Under the pieces are notes generated by a model. That model was not told where the DNA came from, made no database searches, and saw only the letters and a list, made by a program, of their open reading frames with translations. This document shows, piece after piece, positions 1 through 9,137 of a DNA stretch of 64,000 nt. The position numbers were made by a program, and so were the translations under genes. The DNA lies in NCBI RefSeq assembly GCF_002735905.1, contig NZ_PEBD01000010.1, positions 1,550,001 through 1,614,000 on the forward strand, written 5' to 3'. The stretch's first letter is position 1; every line of letters starts with the position of its first letter. This DNA is from Williamsia muralis (lineage in GTDB: Bacteria > Actinomycetota > Actinomycetes > Mycobacteriales > Mycobacteriaceae).

Positions 1-1056
1 GGCATCACGGTGCTGCCGCCCGATGTCAACCACTCTCAGCAGAACTTTGCGGCCGTCGGTGACGACATCCGATTCGGACTCGCTGCGGTGCGCAACGTCG
101 GAACCGGAGTGGTCGCTTCGATTCTCGCTGCGCGCGAAGAGAAGTCGAACTTCTCGAGCTTCTCGGACTACCTCGCCAAGATCAACGTCACGGCCTGCAA
201 CAAGAAGGTCACCGAGTCGCTCATCAAAGCAGGTGCCTTCGACTCGCTCGGTCACGCCCGTAAAGGGTTGTTCCTGGTCCACGCCGATGCGGTCGACGCT
301 GTCCTGGGTACCAAAAAAGCCGAAGCCGTCGGCCAATTCGACCTGTTCGGCGACGCCGGCGGTGACGGCGGCGCAATGACCGACGACGCCTTCGCCGTCA
401 AGGTCCCCGACGAGGAATGGGACACCAAGCACAAGCTCGCGCTGGAGCGAGAGATGCTGGGACTGTACGTGTCCGGCCACCCACTCAACGGTGTCGAGCA
501 CGTCATCTCTGCCCAGACCGATACCTCGATCAGCTCGCTCCTCGAGGGCAACGTCAAGGACGGGGCCCAGATCGTGATCGGCGGCATCATCTCCGCGGTG
601 ACCCGACGTGTCAACAAAAAAGGCGAGTCCTATGCGGTGGTGCAGATCGAGGACATGGTCGGTGGGGTCGAGGTCTACTTCTTCCCGCGCGCCTACCAGG
701 CGTACGGCATGGACATCGCCTCGGACGCGGTGGTGCTGGTGAAGGCACGGGTCAATCTGCGCGACGACAGCATGATGATCTCCGCCAACGACCTCGCGGT
801 TCCGGACTTGTCTCACGTGGGCGTCGGGAAGCCGATCTCCCTGACGATGCCCACCAGGCTGTGTACCGCGGACCGCGTCAGTGCGCTCAAGCAGGTACTG
901 GTGCGCCATCCCGGCACCGCCGATGTGCACGTGCGCCTGATCAGCGGCGACAAGGCCACCACCCTCAAACTCGACGACCAACTGAGGGTCAACCCCACGT
1001 CGGCTCTGATGGGTGACCTCAAGGCGCTGTTGGGGCCCTCCTGCCTGGCTACCTGA
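1..1056 (+). CDS. dnaE1: DNA polymerase III alpha subunit, C-terminal part (5' end outside window)
   Basis: The frame is open from the first base, so the gene starts upstream; about 351 C-terminal residues are visible. They carry the helix-hairpin-helix region (about residues 20-90 of the fragment), the conserved segment [14 protein letters not shown], and the OB-fold (about 185-265). DnaE1 is the replicative polymerase subunit of actinobacteria. The catalytic PHP and palm domains lie outside the window, so function is inferred from the C-terminal architecture alone. In M. tuberculosis dnaE1 also lies upstream of a Ddn-like gene and ilvA, which supports the call. Distinguishing DnaE1 from DnaE2 rests on this synteny and on the typical C-terminus. 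Confidence 0.93.
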   Translation, partial: GITVLPPDVNHSQQNFAAVGDDIRFGLAAVRNVGTGVVASILAAREEKSNFSSFSDYLAKINVTACNKKVTESLIKAGAFDSLGHARKGLFLVHADAVDAVLGTKKAEAVGQFDLFGDAGGDGGAMTDDAFAVKVPDEEWDTKHKLALEREMLGLYVSGHPLNGVEHVISAQTDTSISSLLEGNVKDGAQIVIGGIISAVTRRVNKKGESYAVVQIEDMVGGVEVYFFPRAYQAYGMDIASDAVVLVKARVNLRDDSMMISANDLAVPDLSHVGVGKPISLTMPTRLCTADRVSALKQVLVRHPGTADVHVRLISGDKATTLKLDDQLRVNPTSALMGDLKALLGPSCLAT

Positions 1057-1058
1057 CC

Positions 1059-1083
1059 TTGCCGGGGGAATAACCCCCCGCAA
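1059..1083 (+). terminator. Candidate terminator hairpin after dnaE1
   Basis: TTGC (1059-1062) pairs with GCAA (1080-1083) and GGGGG (1064-1068) with CCCCC (1074-1078), with one C/C mismatch and an AATAA loop. It begins three bases after the dnaE1 stop. There is no T-run after it, which is common in high-GC actinobacteria, so its termination strength is uncertain. Confidence 0.4.
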
Positions 1084-1139
1084 TCTCGAGGTTGTAGCTG
1101 CTCGAACCGTAATCTCTCCACCGGAAAGAAGAAAAGCTG

Positions 1140-1577
1140 ATGCCACTTCAGGGCGAGTACGAACCCGGTCCCAGCAATTGGGTGCGCGAGCAGACCGAGA
1201 AGATCGAGGCCTCCGGCGGAACCGAGGGAAACGAACTCAACGGTATGCCGGTGGTGGTCCTGACGTCGGTGGGTCGCAAGTCCGGCAAGCTCCGCAAGTC
1301 CCCTCTGATGCGTGTGGAGCACGAGGGAAAGTACGCCGCAGTCGCCTCTCTCGGAGGCGCACCGAGGAACCCGGTGTGGTACCACAACGTGGTGGCCAAT
1401 CCACATGTCGAATTGCGTGACGGCACGGTGGTCAGGGACATGGTCGCCCGCGAGGTCACCGGCGATGAGAAGGCCGAATGGTGGGAGCGCGCCGTCGCAG
1501 CTTTCCCGCCCTATGCCGAATACCAGGAGAAGACCGATCGGCAGATCCCGGTGTTCGTGCTCGAACCCGCTGAGTAA
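1140..1577 (+). CDS. Nitroreductase/deazaflavin-dependent oxidoreductase family protein (Ddn-like, DUF385)
   Basis: A 145-residue protein with the family hallmarks [22 protein letters not shown] (about residues 41-62; quoted pieces TSVGRKSG and RKSPLMR), [16 protein letters not shown] and a C-terminal IPVFVLEP. This is the split beta-barrel family that includes the mycobacterial F420-dependent nitroreductase Ddn; members bind deazaflavin F420 or act in quinone reduction, and the substrate cannot be told from sequence. The ATG follows a purine-rich GGAAAGAAGAAAAG. It sits directly before ilvA, as the homologous gene does in M. tuberculosis (Rv1558 next to ilvA), so this is conserved ancestral context, not transfer. 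Confidence 0.85.
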   Translation: MPLQGEYEPGPSNWVREQTEKIEASGGTEGNELNGMPVVVLTSVGRKSGKLRKSPLMRVEHEGKYAAVASLGGAPRNPVWYHNVVANPHVELRDGTVVRDMVAREVTGDEKAEWWERAVAAFPPYAEYQEKTDRQIPVFVLEPAE

Positions 1578-1609
1578 TTCCCTGGAAGTTCAGTGAGACC
1601 ATAGGGAAC

Positions 1610-2974
1610 GTGACCACACGACACACCACTGACCCGACGCCGCACGCCGCCGCTCCCGATCTGGACGCCGATGCGATCGAGGCGGCGGCGGAGCGAATCG
1701 GCAACGTGGTGGTGGCGACCCCGCTGCAGCTCAGCGAGCGGTTGTCGGCGAACACGGGCGCACAGGTCTACCTCAAACGGGAAGATCTGCAGTCGGTCCG
1801 TTCGTACAAGATCCGCGGTGCCTACAACGTGATGTCGCTTCTCACCGAGGCCGAGCGTGCCGCCGGTGTGGTGGCGGCGAGCGCGGGCAACCACGCCCAG
1901 GGCGTCGCCTACGCAGCGCGCACGATGCAGATCCACAGTCGTATCTACGTTCCCACGAACACGCCGAAGCAGAAGCGGGACCGTATCCGTTGGCACGGAG
2001 GCGCTTTCGTGGAGCTGATCGCGGTGGGGGACACCTATGATGCCGCGGCTGCGGCTGCGCAGGCCGATGTGCTGGAGACCGGCGCGACCTGGATCCACGC
2101 GTTCGACGACACTCGTACGGCCGCAGGTCAAGGCACCATCGCCAAGGAAATCGTCGAGCAACTCGGCGTCACCCCCGACCTGGTGGTGATACCGGTCGGC
2201 GGTGGTGGGGCGCTCGCAGGCATGGTGACGTATCTGCGTGCGCACAGCCCGCAGGTCCGTATCGTCGGGGTGGAACCCACCGGTGCGGTGTCGATGTCGG
2301 CCGCTCTTGTCGAGGGCGGCCCGGTCACCCTGACCGACATCGACCCTTTTGTCGATGGTGCTGCCGTCAAACGCATTGGTGCACTGGGTCATCGGGTGAT
2401 GGCGGACGCCGGGGCAACGGTGGCCCAGCATCCCGATCTGCCACCGTCCGGCACCGTGCATCGAGGGCACGAGCAACTGCTCGCCGGAGCCACGCACATC
2501 ACACACGTCGACGAGGGTGCGATCTGTTCGGCGATGCTCGAGCTCTATCAGAACGAGGGCATCATCGCCGAGCCCGCCGGGGCACTCGCGGCGACCGTAC
2601 TCGAAGATCTTCCGATCGAACCCGGCTGGAACGTGGTGTGCCTGCTTTCCGGCGGCAACAACGACGTGTCGCGGTACGGCGAGATCATCGAACGTTCACT
2701 GGTCCACCGTGGCCTCAAGCATTACTTCCTGGTCGACTTCCCGCAGGAGCCCGGTGCCCTTCGCCGGTTCCTCGACGAAGTCCTCGGACCCGACGACGAC
2801 GTCACCCTGTTCGAGTACGTCAAACGGAACAACCGTGAGACCGGAGCCGCGCTCGTGGGTGTCGAACTCGGGGCACCGGAAGGTCTCGGCCCGCTGCTCG
2901 CCCGGATGGACGCTTCGCGACTCAAAGGCGAACGGCTCGAACCGGGTTCGCCTGCATACCGCTACCTCACCTGA
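1610..2974 (+). CDS. ilvA: Threonine ammonia-lyase (threonine dehydratase), biosynthetic
   Basis: PLP enzyme converting L-threonine to 2-oxobutyrate and ammonia, the first step of isoleucine synthesis, in the cytosol. The PLP lysine is K67 in SVRSYKIRGAYN; the phosphate-binding glycine loop PVGGGGAL lies near residues 196-203 and a serine/glycine PLP-ring contact LLSGGNND near 345. The last 85 residues (from about 370, HYFLVDFPQEPGALRRFL) form a single ACT-like regulatory domain, as in the short actinobacterial IlvA type, which is expected to mediate isoleucine feedback. Length 454 residues. The start is GTG at 1610, 32 bases after the preceding gene; no strong ribosome site is seen. Confidence 0.94.
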   Translation: MTTRHTTDPTPHAAAPDLDADAIEAAAERIGNVVVATPLQLSERLSANTGAQVYLKREDLQSVRSYKIRGAYNVMSLLTEAERAAGVVAASAGNHAQGVAYAARTMQIHSRIYVPTNTPKQKRDRIRWHGGAFVELIAVGDTYDAAAAAAQADVLETGATWIHAFDDTRTAAGQGTIAKEIVEQLGVTPDLVVIPVGGGGALAGMVTYLRAHSPQVRIVGVEPTGAVSMSAALVEGGPVTLTDIDPFVDGAAVKRIGALGHRVMADAGATVAQHPDLPPSGTVHRGHEQLLAGATHITHVDEGAICSAMLELYQNEGIIAEPAGALAATVLEDLPIEPGWNVVCLLSGGNNDVSRYGEIIERSLVHRGLKHYFLVDFPQEPGALRRFLDEVLGPDDDVTLFEYVKRNNRETGAALVGVELGAPEGLGPLLARMDASRLKGERLEPGSPAYRYLT

Positions 2975-2993
2975 CCGCCTGTCGGGCAGTCAG
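2971..2993. terminator. Candidate bidirectional terminator between ilvA and treZ
   Basis: CTGAC (2971-2975) pairs with GTCAG (2989-2993) and GCC (2977-2979) with GGC (2985-2987), with one C/A mismatch and loop TGTCG. The hairpin overlaps the ilvA stop codon and lies between convergent ilvA and treZ, the position expected of a shared terminator. No T-tract on either side. Confidence 0.4.
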
Positions 2994-3009
2994 ATGAGGC
3001 CGCGCTACG

Positions 3010-4779
3010 TCAGTCGCGCCGGATGATCAGCACACTGTGCCCGGCCAGGGTCGGTGACGTGACGTTCCTGCCCGGTTCGATCCCATCGGACACGCCGTTC
3101 TCGAATGCGAGCAGAACGGTGCCCGAGAACGGTGGTTCCGCGGGCGCTTCGGTCAGGGTCACGATCGTCGAGAGTGCTCCACGGTGCATAGCGAACCAGG
3201 TGTTGCTTTCGTCGAAATCGATTGCGACCGAGTCGAAGTCGTCGTCGGAGTACTCGAGCTGACTCTTGCGGAGCGTGATCAGGTCGCGATAGAACCCCAG
3301 CAACGCGGCGTGTGGCTGCTCGGTGAGTTCGTCCCAGTTCAGTTTCGACCGCGAGAAGGTCTCCGGGTCTTGCGGATCAGGCACGTCGGCCGCATCCCAC
3401 CCGTGCTCGGCGAACTCGGCCTTGCGGCCGTTCGCCGTGGCCTCACCGAGTTCTGGTTCGGGGTGGGAGGTGAAGAACTGGAACGGGGTGCTGGCTGCCC
3501 ACTCCTCACCCATGAAGAGCATCGGCGTGAACGGTGAGGTGAGCACCAGCGCTGCCTTCACCGCCAGCTGGCCCGGATCGAGGTAGTGCGAGGGCCGATC
3601 GCCGATCGCGCGGTTACCGATCTGGTCGTGATTGCAGGTATAGACCACCAGCGACGTGGTGACCACCCGTTGATGGTTGATGGGCCTGCCGTGCCTGCGC
3701 CGCCGGAAGGACGAGTAGGTGAGGGCGTGGAAGAAGCCTTCTCGCAGAACCTTCGACAGGCATTCGAGACTGCCGAAGTCGGCGTAGTAACCCTGTCGTT
3801 CCCCCGACACGGTGGTGTGGATCGCATGGTGGCCGTCGTCACTCCACTGGGCGGCGAGGCCATACCCGCCGTCATTGCGGGAGGTGATGAGTTTGGGATC
3901 GTTCAGGTCGCTCTCCGCGATCAAGGACAGCGGCCTGCCGACCCGGTGTGACAGGGTGTCGGTACGCATCTGCATTTCCTCGAGGAGATGCAGCGCGGTG
4001 CGGTCGACCAGGGCGTGCACGGCGTCGAGTCGCAGTCCATCGACATGGAACACCTCGAGCCAGCGCAGTGCCGAACCCAGGATGAACTCGCGGACCTCGT
4101 CGGAGTCGGCTTCGTCCAGGTTCACCGACTGTCCCCACGAGGTGGCACCTTCGGTGAGATACGGGCCGTAGTTCGGAAGGTAGTTGCCGGACGGACCGAG
4201 ATGGTTGTACACCGCGTCGATGATCACGCCGAGCCCCCGCAGGTGGCAGGCATTGACGAAGCGAGCGAGAGCGTCGGGACCCCCGTAGGTCTCTTGTACC
4301 GCGTACCAGCCGACGCCGTCGTAGCCCCAGTTGTGGGTGCCGTTGAAGGTGTTGACCGGCATCAGCTCGACGAAATCCACGCCGATGTCCACCAGGTGGT
4401 CCAGTTTGGCGATCGCAGAATCGAGGGTGCCGTCGGCAGTGAACGTGCCGACGTGCAATTCATAGATGACTGCGCCTGCAACGGGCCGGCCTTGCCAGTC
4501 CGAATCAGACCAGATGTCCGGGTCGATCTCGTGCACCTGGGACAGTCCGTGGACGCCATCGGGTTGTCGCGGCGAGCGAGGGTCAGGGAGTGGGTCGGTG
4601 CTGTCGTCGATGAGATAGCCGTAGCGGGCGCCGGGCGACGCAGGTACAGGACTTTCCCACCAGCCATCCCCGGTCTCGCGCATCGAATGGATGTCGCCGT
4701 CGATCGTCACTCGCATCTGCTGCGCCGTCGGCGCCCATACCGGTAGGGAGGTCACCTCTAAACCGTAGGTGCTATCCAT
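3010..4779 (-). CDS. treZ: Malto-oligosyltrehalose trehalohydrolase
   Basis: GH13 enzyme that releases trehalose from maltooligosyl-trehalose, the last step of the TreX-TreY-TreZ glycogen-to-trehalose route. An N-terminal carbohydrate-binding beta domain (about 1-95) precedes the (beta/alpha)8 barrel. Catalytic residues are visible as D252 (GLRLDAVHAL), E289 (LIAESDLND) and D385 (NHDQIGNRA). Family landmarks YELHVGTF and DAVYNHLGPSGNY are intact. Length 589, normal. ATG at 4779. It stands alone here, with treY and treX on the same strand but beginning about 20 kb further on, whereas in mycobacteria the three are adjacent; nothing suggests it is inactive. Confidence 0.95.
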   Translation of the reverse strand: MDSTYGLEVTSLPVWAPTAQQMRVTIDGDIHSMRETGDGWWESPVPASPGARYGYLIDDSTDPLPDPRSPRQPDGVHGLSQVHEIDPDIWSDSDWQGRPVAGAVIYELHVGTFTADGTLDSAIAKLDHLVDIGVDFVELMPVNTFNGTHNWGYDGVGWYAVQETYGGPDALARFVNACHLRGLGVIIDAVYNHLGPSGNYLPNYGPYLTEGATSWGQSVNLDEADSDEVREFILGSALRWLEVFHVDGLRLDAVHALVDRTALHLLEEMQMRTDTLSHRVGRPLSLIAESDLNDPKLITSRNDGGYGLAAQWSDDGHHAIHTTVSGERQGYYADFGSLECLSKVLREGFFHALTYSSFRRRRHGRPINHQRVVTTSLVVYTCNHDQIGNRAIGDRPSHYLDPGQLAVKAALVLTSPFTPMLFMGEEWAASTPFQFFTSHPEPELGEATANGRKAEFAEHGWDAADVPDPQDPETFSRSKLNWDELTEQPHAALLGFYRDLITLRKSQLEYSDDDFDSVAIDFDESNTWFAMHRGALSTIVTLTEAPAEPPFSGTVLLAFENGVSDGIEPGRNVTSPTLAGHSVLIIRRD

Positions 4780-4920
4780 CCGCGACGCCGTGGTGGTCTC
4801 CCGGCGCGTCCATGATGTGGACCGCGCGGATCGACGCCGAAACGGCTTAAGTTAACGACAAATCACGGCAATGGTAGGACTGCGAGAGCTTTTGGGCTAA
4901 TGTGAGCACGCGCGCTTCCA

Positions 4921-4939
4921 GATCGTGGTGAACACGATC
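4921..4939. promoter_or_regulatory. Perfect 7-5-7 inverted repeat upstream of mce operon
   Basis: GATCGTG (4921-4927), spacer GTGAA, CACGATC (4933-4939). It lies 18 bases after a -10-like TAATGT (4898-4903). Size and position suit a dimeric repressor such as a GntR or TetR protein, but no regulator gene accompanies the operon in this window. Confidence 0.4.
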
Positions 4940-5030
4940 GTCGCTGCGTACGGCAGCGGTGGGACGAAAGAACATCGTGTCGGGTCGGAAACGTTGGTTC
5001 GTCGGCGATTTCGTTTAGCTATATGGCACT

Positions 5031-5062
5031 ATGAGCGAACTCATACGCAGGGTGGCGTATGA
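5031..5062. promoter_or_regulatory. Two overlapping palindromes just before yrbEA
   Basis: ATGAG-CGAA-CTCAT (5031-5044) and the perfect 8-6-8 repeat TCATACGC-AGGGTG-GCGTATGA (5041-5062) share TCAT at 5041-5044, so as RNA the two hairpins exclude one another. The second ends 21 bases before the GTG of the first mce-operon gene. Could be a protein operator, or a leader whose alternative folds affect translation. Confidence 0.4.
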
Positions 5063-5083
5063 CGGGGATCACTGAGGCAGGGT

Positions 5084-5947
5084 GTGAGTACAGAAACCGC
5101 GGCGTCACGCAGCAGGCGAACAGCCTCGGCTCGTAGTGCAATGCTGCCCGCCAAGCGCTGGTTCCGCGGCCACGTGATCGCATCGTTCGAGACCTTCGGG
5201 CGGCAGATGACGCTGTTCCTCGAGGTCTTCAAGGTGCTGATCGTCGACATCGTCAAGCGACGGTTCCCATTCGGTGAGTTCATCCGCCAATGCGCGTTCA
5301 TGGCCAACACCTCCGTCATCCCCACTCTTCTGGTTGCCATCCCGGTCGGTGTGATCGTCTCCATCCAGGTCGGCAACATCGCCAACCAGATCGGTGCCAC
5401 CTCGTTCTCGGGCGCGGCAACCGGTCTCGGCGTGATCAGGCAGGGCGCTCCGCTGGTCACCTCTCTTCTGCTTGCCGGCGCGGTCGGGTCGGCCATCGCT
5501 GCCGACCTGGGCTCGCGAACCATCCGCGATGAGATCGACGCGATGCGGGTGATGGGAGTCAATCCCACCCAGCGGCTCATCTCGCCGCGACTGCTGGCCA
5601 CGATGGTCGTGAGTTTTCTGCTCTGCGGATTCGTGTGCTTCATCGGCTTCGTCACCGGCTACGTCTTCAACGTCTACTTCCAGGGAGGTACGCCGGGTAG
5701 TTACACCGGCACCTTCGCGTCCTTTGCATCCCCGGCCGACCTCGCGTTCGCCATCACCAAAGCAGTGATCTTCGGCGCGATCGTCGCCGTGGTGGCCTGC
5801 GACCGCGGGCTCACCACGAAAGGGGGACCCTCAGGTGTCGCCAACTCGGTCAACGCGGCGGTGGTCAATTCCGTGATCCTGTTGTTCACGGTCAACGTCA
5901 TCCTCACCCAGATCTTTGCGGTGGTCGTCCCGGCCAGGGTGGTCTGA
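5084..5947 (+). CDS. yrbEA: MlaE/YrbE-family ABC transporter permease, first of the mce pair
   Basis: A 287-residue inner-membrane permease of the MlaE/YrbE family, with several hydrophobic segments between about residues 70 and 285 and the family segment GSAIAADLGSRTIRDEIDA (about 146-164), the conserved region contacting the ATPase. It pairs with the next gene to form the membrane channel through which Mce proteins pass lipids. The MceG-type ATPase is not in the window and is usually encoded elsewhere. The N-terminus is basic and serine-rich (1-30). Start GTG 5084. Which mce group (1-4) this is cannot be settled from sequence by eye. Confidence 0.9.
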   Translation: MSTETAASRSRRTASARSAMLPAKRWFRGHVIASFETFGRQMTLFLEVFKVLIVDIVKRRFPFGEFIRQCAFMANTSVIPTLLVAIPVGVIVSIQVGNIANQIGATSFSGAATGLGVIRQGAPLVTSLLLAGAVGSAIAADLGSRTIRDEIDAMRVMGVNPTQRLISPRLLATMVVSFLLCGFVCFIGFVTGYVFNVYFQGGTPGSYTGTFASFASPADLAFAITKAVIFGAIVAVVACDRGLTTKGGPSGVANSVNAAVVNSVILLFTVNVILTQIFAVVVPARVV

Positions 5948-6813
5948 TGGTCGCCTCCAAGTACACGCCGCCGGCCCTCAAGCCAATTGAATGGGGCAAG
6001 AAGGTCTATCAGTCACCCCGCGACACATTGGTGTTGATGGGCCATCAGGTCACCTTCCTGGTCCGGTCGGTCGGTGCGGTCCCGATTGCCTTCAAGCACT
6101 ACAGCAAAGAGATCTGGCGACTGCTCTCCGACGTCACCTGGGGTAACGGCGCCATCGTTGTGGGCGGCGGAACGATCGGCGTGATCATCCTGCTCGGCAT
6201 CATGGGCGGTGCAACCGTGGGTATCGAGGGCTATACAGCCCTCAACCTGTTGGGCATGTCGCCGGTCACCGGCGCCATCTCGGCATTCGCGACCACCCGC
6301 GAATTGGGACCCCTGCTGGCTGCGGTCGCCTTCACCGCGCAGTCCGGGTGTCGATTCACCGCTCAATTGGGCTCGATGCGGATCAGCGAGGAGATCGACG
6401 CACTCGAATCGATCGCGATCCGGCCGATGCCGTACCTCGTCACCACCCGCATGATCGCCGCCGTGATCGCCATCATCCCGCTGTATTCGGTGTCGCTGGC
6501 CGCGAACTACCTGGCCTGCCAACTCATGTTCCAAGTGCAGAGCGGGCAGGGCCGCGGCGCATACCTGTCGTACTTCTACCAGTTCATCCTGTCCAAGGAC
6601 ATGGTGTTCTCGGTGATGAAGGTTGTGGTGTTCGTACTGCTCACGACGTTCATCCAGTGCTACTACGGCTTCTTCGCATCAGGCGGGCCAGAGGGTGTGG
6701 GGGTGGCAGCCGGCCACGCAATTCGGCTGTCGATCATCGTGCTGGTGTTCGCGAATCTTCTTCTGACACTTGTTTTCTGGGGCCTGTCGCCCGGCATCAG
6801 GATTTCGGGGTAA
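5947..6813 (+). CDS. yrbEB: MlaE/YrbE-family ABC transporter permease, second of the mce pair
   Basis: 288 residues, same family as the preceding gene, with the matching motif GSMRISEEIDALESIAI (about 143-159) and five or six hydrophobic stretches. Its start overlaps the previous stop in a TGATG junction (stop 5945-5947, ATG 5947), so translation is probably coupled and the two subunits are made in equal amounts. Together they form the permease of the Mce lipid importer in the cytoplasmic membrane. Normal length, no irregularities. Confidence 0.9.
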   Translation: MVASKYTPPALKPIEWGKKVYQSPRDTLVLMGHQVTFLVRSVGAVPIAFKHYSKEIWRLLSDVTWGNGAIVVGGGTIGVIILLGIMGGATVGIEGYTALNLLGMSPVTGAISAFATTRELGPLLAAVAFTAQSGCRFTAQLGSMRISEEIDALESIAIRPMPYLVTTRMIAAVIAIIPLYSVSLAANYLACQLMFQVQSGQGRGAYLSYFYQFILSKDMVFSVMKVVVFVLLTTFIQCYYGFFASGGPEGVGVAAGHAIRLSIIVLVFANLLLTLVFWGLSPGIRISG

Positions 6814-6816
6814 CGC

Positions 6817-8118
6817 ATGTTCGTCGACACGACCGGACGCAATCCGTCTGTGACCCAGTACTTTCTGCGCGGCGTCGCATTTGTTGTCGCGCTCGCGCTG
6901 ATCCTGTTCGTCCTCATGCTCAGGTACCAGGGCACTTTCGAGGAGAAACTCGAGGTGACGGCGACGCTCGACGACGTCGGCGACGGTCTCACGGGCCAGG
7001 CGGACGTGCGGTACAACGGTGTCATCATCGGCAGCGTCACGTCGATCGAGACCGCGAACAACGACCTGTCCGACGTCCTCATCGAGGTGGCCCCTGAGCA
7101 GGCGCAGGGCGTACCCGCCAACGTGACGGCACGAACGGTGCCCAGCAACCTGTTCGGCGTCAACTCGGTGGAACTCATCGCACCACCTGATCCCAAGGGA
7201 CACCTGTCGAACGGGAGCAAGATCACCGCGGACGAGTCCAAGGAGACCATCGCCCTGCAGACCGTGCAGAACGATCTACGCGAGCTCTTCGTCGCCGTCC
7301 CGCCGGAGGAGATCGGTCGCGTCCTCGGGACCATCGCCGATGCGCTGCGTGGCGGTGGAAACGTGTTCTCTGCCTTCGTGGGCACACTCAACCAGTACTG
7401 GCAGCAGATCAATGCCCAGTTCCCCGATGGCGCACCTCCCGGATTCGACAACTTCAACCGGGCCATGCAGGGGATCGAACAATCGACACCTCAATTACTC
7501 GACACCATGGGGCGTGCGGTGATCCCGTCCATCACGATCATCGAACGCCAACGCGACCTCGCGAGCACGCTCACCGCGGCCCAGTCGATGATCGACCGGA
7601 TCCAGGAGTTGTTCGCGCGCAACGGTGATTCGGGCATACAGATCGTGCAGAACCTGAACACGATGACCGGTGCGGTGGCCGTGGACTCAGAGGCGCTCCC
7701 AGGCGGCATCCGTGCACTCAACCAGCTGGCCGGCAAGGTCCTGACCGTTTTCACCGGAACAAATGGGAAGCCGCAGTTGAACATCGGCGTCAGCCTCAGC
7801 CCGTTCTTGCAGTACAACCGACAGAACTGCCCTGTGTACAACGGTGGCGAGTACGGCATCACCCGGGGACCGGGATGTACCGGGCCCGGGACCGGTACCG
7901 GACCGACGAACTCCGGACCCCTTGTGGTGCGGCCCGCCGGAGCCGAAACCGGGACGAACACCAACGAATCCTCACTTCCCAGGGCGGTCACGACGGGCAC
8001 CGACAACGAGACGCTGCGCGCAGCACTCGATCGCGAACCCTCGGCAGCCGACACACTGATGCTCGGCCCGCTGGTCCAGTCGGTGCGGGTACAGCAGAAC
8101 ACCGGCGGTGAGGGCTGA
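6817..8118 (+). CDS. mceA: MCE family protein MceA
   Basis: 433 residues: one N-terminal membrane anchor (about 18-35, rich in V/A/L), an MCE/MlaD beta-barrel domain (about 45-125, with DVRYNGVIIGSVTSI and ANVTARTVPSNLFGVNSVELI), a long helical tube-forming region, and a disordered Gly/Thr/Pro-rich C-terminus from about 350. Mce proteins form a hexameric tunnel across the periplasm for lipid import. First Mce in the operon, three bases after yrbEB. The position supports the A assignment, and cysteines near 339 and 353 could form a disulfide as in other MceA proteins. Confidence 0.88.
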   Translation: MFVDTTGRNPSVTQYFLRGVAFVVALALILFVLMLRYQGTFEEKLEVTATLDDVGDGLTGQADVRYNGVIIGSVTSIETANNDLSDVLIEVAPEQAQGVPANVTARTVPSNLFGVNSVELIAPPDPKGHLSNGSKITADESKETIALQTVQNDLRELFVAVPPEEIGRVLGTIADALRGGGNVFSAFVGTLNQYWQQINAQFPDGAPPGFDNFNRAMQGIEQSTPQLLDTMGRAVIPSITIIERQRDLASTLTAAQSMIDRIQELFARNGDSGIQIVQNLNTMTGAVAVDSEALPGGIRALNQLAGKVLTVFTGTNGKPQLNIGVSLSPFLQYNRQNCPVYNGGEYGITRGPGCTGPGTGTGPTNSGPLVVRPAGAETGTNTNESSLPRAVTTGTDNETLRAALDREPSAADTLMLGPLVQSVRVQQNTGGEG

Positions 8119-9137
8119 TGGGTTACCGCAAGCCTCTCATCGGGTTCAGCCTGTTCGCCGTGCTGGCGCTACTGCTCACGTACACGATCTGGTCGACGCT
8201 GGAACGAGCAGTGCCGGGTCAGACCAACGAATACACCACTTATTTCAGCGATGCCTCGGGGCTGCACTCGGGTGACGACGTGCGGATGGCCGGGGTCCGG
8301 GTCGGCCGCGTCTCGGACATCGCCCTCGATCGAAACCGGGCCAAGGTGACGTTCGACCTGCAGACCGACCAGACCATCTTCTCCAACACGCAGGCGTCGA
8401 TCCGCTACCAGAACCTGATCGGACAGCGCTATCTGGGACTCGACCTCGTCGAAGGCGCAGAACAGAAGAAGCTCGAGCCGGGGTCCACCCTCGAAGAACC
8501 GTCACAGGATTCGTTTGACGTCTCGGCGTTGCTCGCGGGCTTCCAGCCGGTGTTCGACACCCTCGAACCCGAGCAGGTCAACCAGCTGTCGGAGAGTCTT
8601 GTGCAGACCTTCCAGGGCAACCAGGTATCGCTCAGCTACACGATCGAACAGATCGGAAAGCTGGCCGCAGACTTCGGAAATCGAGATCAGGTCATCGGAG
8701 CCCTCATCACCAATCTGAGCGCGGTGATGGGAGACCTCAGCTCGCAGGGCGATCAGATGCAGGTACTGGTGAAGAACCTCGCTGGATTGATCGAGGGGCT
8801 GAACGGCAACTCGACGTCGCTGGGTGCCTCGGTTGACAGTATCGGTGACGCGACGAGCCGCCTCGGTGGGCTGCTCGGCCGGATCCGTCCTGATGCCGAG
8901 CAACTCGGGCAGAGCTTGCGGGACACAACCGGCCGGATGATCGGCATCGGGTCCAAACTCGACCAGCTGGCAATCGATCTGCCGCTGTTCCTGGTGCACT
9001 TTCCCATGGTTATGGGACAGGGCGCCTACCTGAACATCTACGCCTGCGAACTGGACGTATCAATCGGTGGTGTTCTCTTCCCGCCGGGGTTGATCAGCCA
9101 GATCGGCGGCACCCAGCACTCGGTGGTGTGCCGATGA
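8118..9137 (+). CDS. mceB: MCE family protein MceB
   Basis: 339 residues with an N-terminal anchor (about 7-25), an MCE domain (about 38-115; GDDVRMAGVRVGRVSDI and NLIGQRYLGLDLVEGA) and a helical C-terminal region. The TGATG junction with mceA (stop 8116-8118, ATG 8118) points to translational coupling. Second subunit of the presumed heterohexameric Mce tunnel. It ends in a cysteine-containing tail, ELDVSIGGVLFPPGL onward to SVVCR. Length is typical for MceB. Confidence 0.88.
   Translation: MGYRKPLIGFSLFAVLALLLTYTIWSTLERAVPGQTNEYTTYFSDASGLHSGDDVRMAGVRVGRVSDIALDRNRAKVTFDLQTDQTIFSNTQASIRYQNLIGQRYLGLDLVEGAEQKKLEPGSTLEEPSQDSFDVSALLAGFQPVFDTLEPEQVNQLSESLVQTFQGNQVSLSYTIEQIGKLAADFGNRDQVIGALITNLSAVMGDLSSQGDQMQVLVKNLAGLIEGLNGNSTSLGASVDSIGDATSRLGGLLGRIRPDAEQLGQSLRDTTGRMIGIGSKLDQLAIDLPLFLVHFPMVMGQGAYLNIYACELDVSIGGVLFPPGLISQIGGTQHSVVCR

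Larger units (their letters stand above)
4780..5083 (+). other. Non-coding region between treZ and the mce operon
   Basis: This 304-base gap between divergent treZ and yrbEA holds no convincing gene. It contains a -10-like TAATGT at 4898-4903, an inverted repeat at 4921-4939 and two overlapping inverted repeats at 5031-5062 just ahead of the first mce gene. It must hold the promoters for treZ (minus) and the mce operon (plus). I see no KstR-type motif that would tie the operon to sterol catabolism. Confidence 0.6.

Noticed and set aside
4780-5083. Sterol regulator (KstR) control of the mce operon
   Set aside because: I searched for a TnnAAC...GTTnnA-type dyad by eye and found none; the palindromes present have other sequences, and no steroid catabolic gene is nearby.
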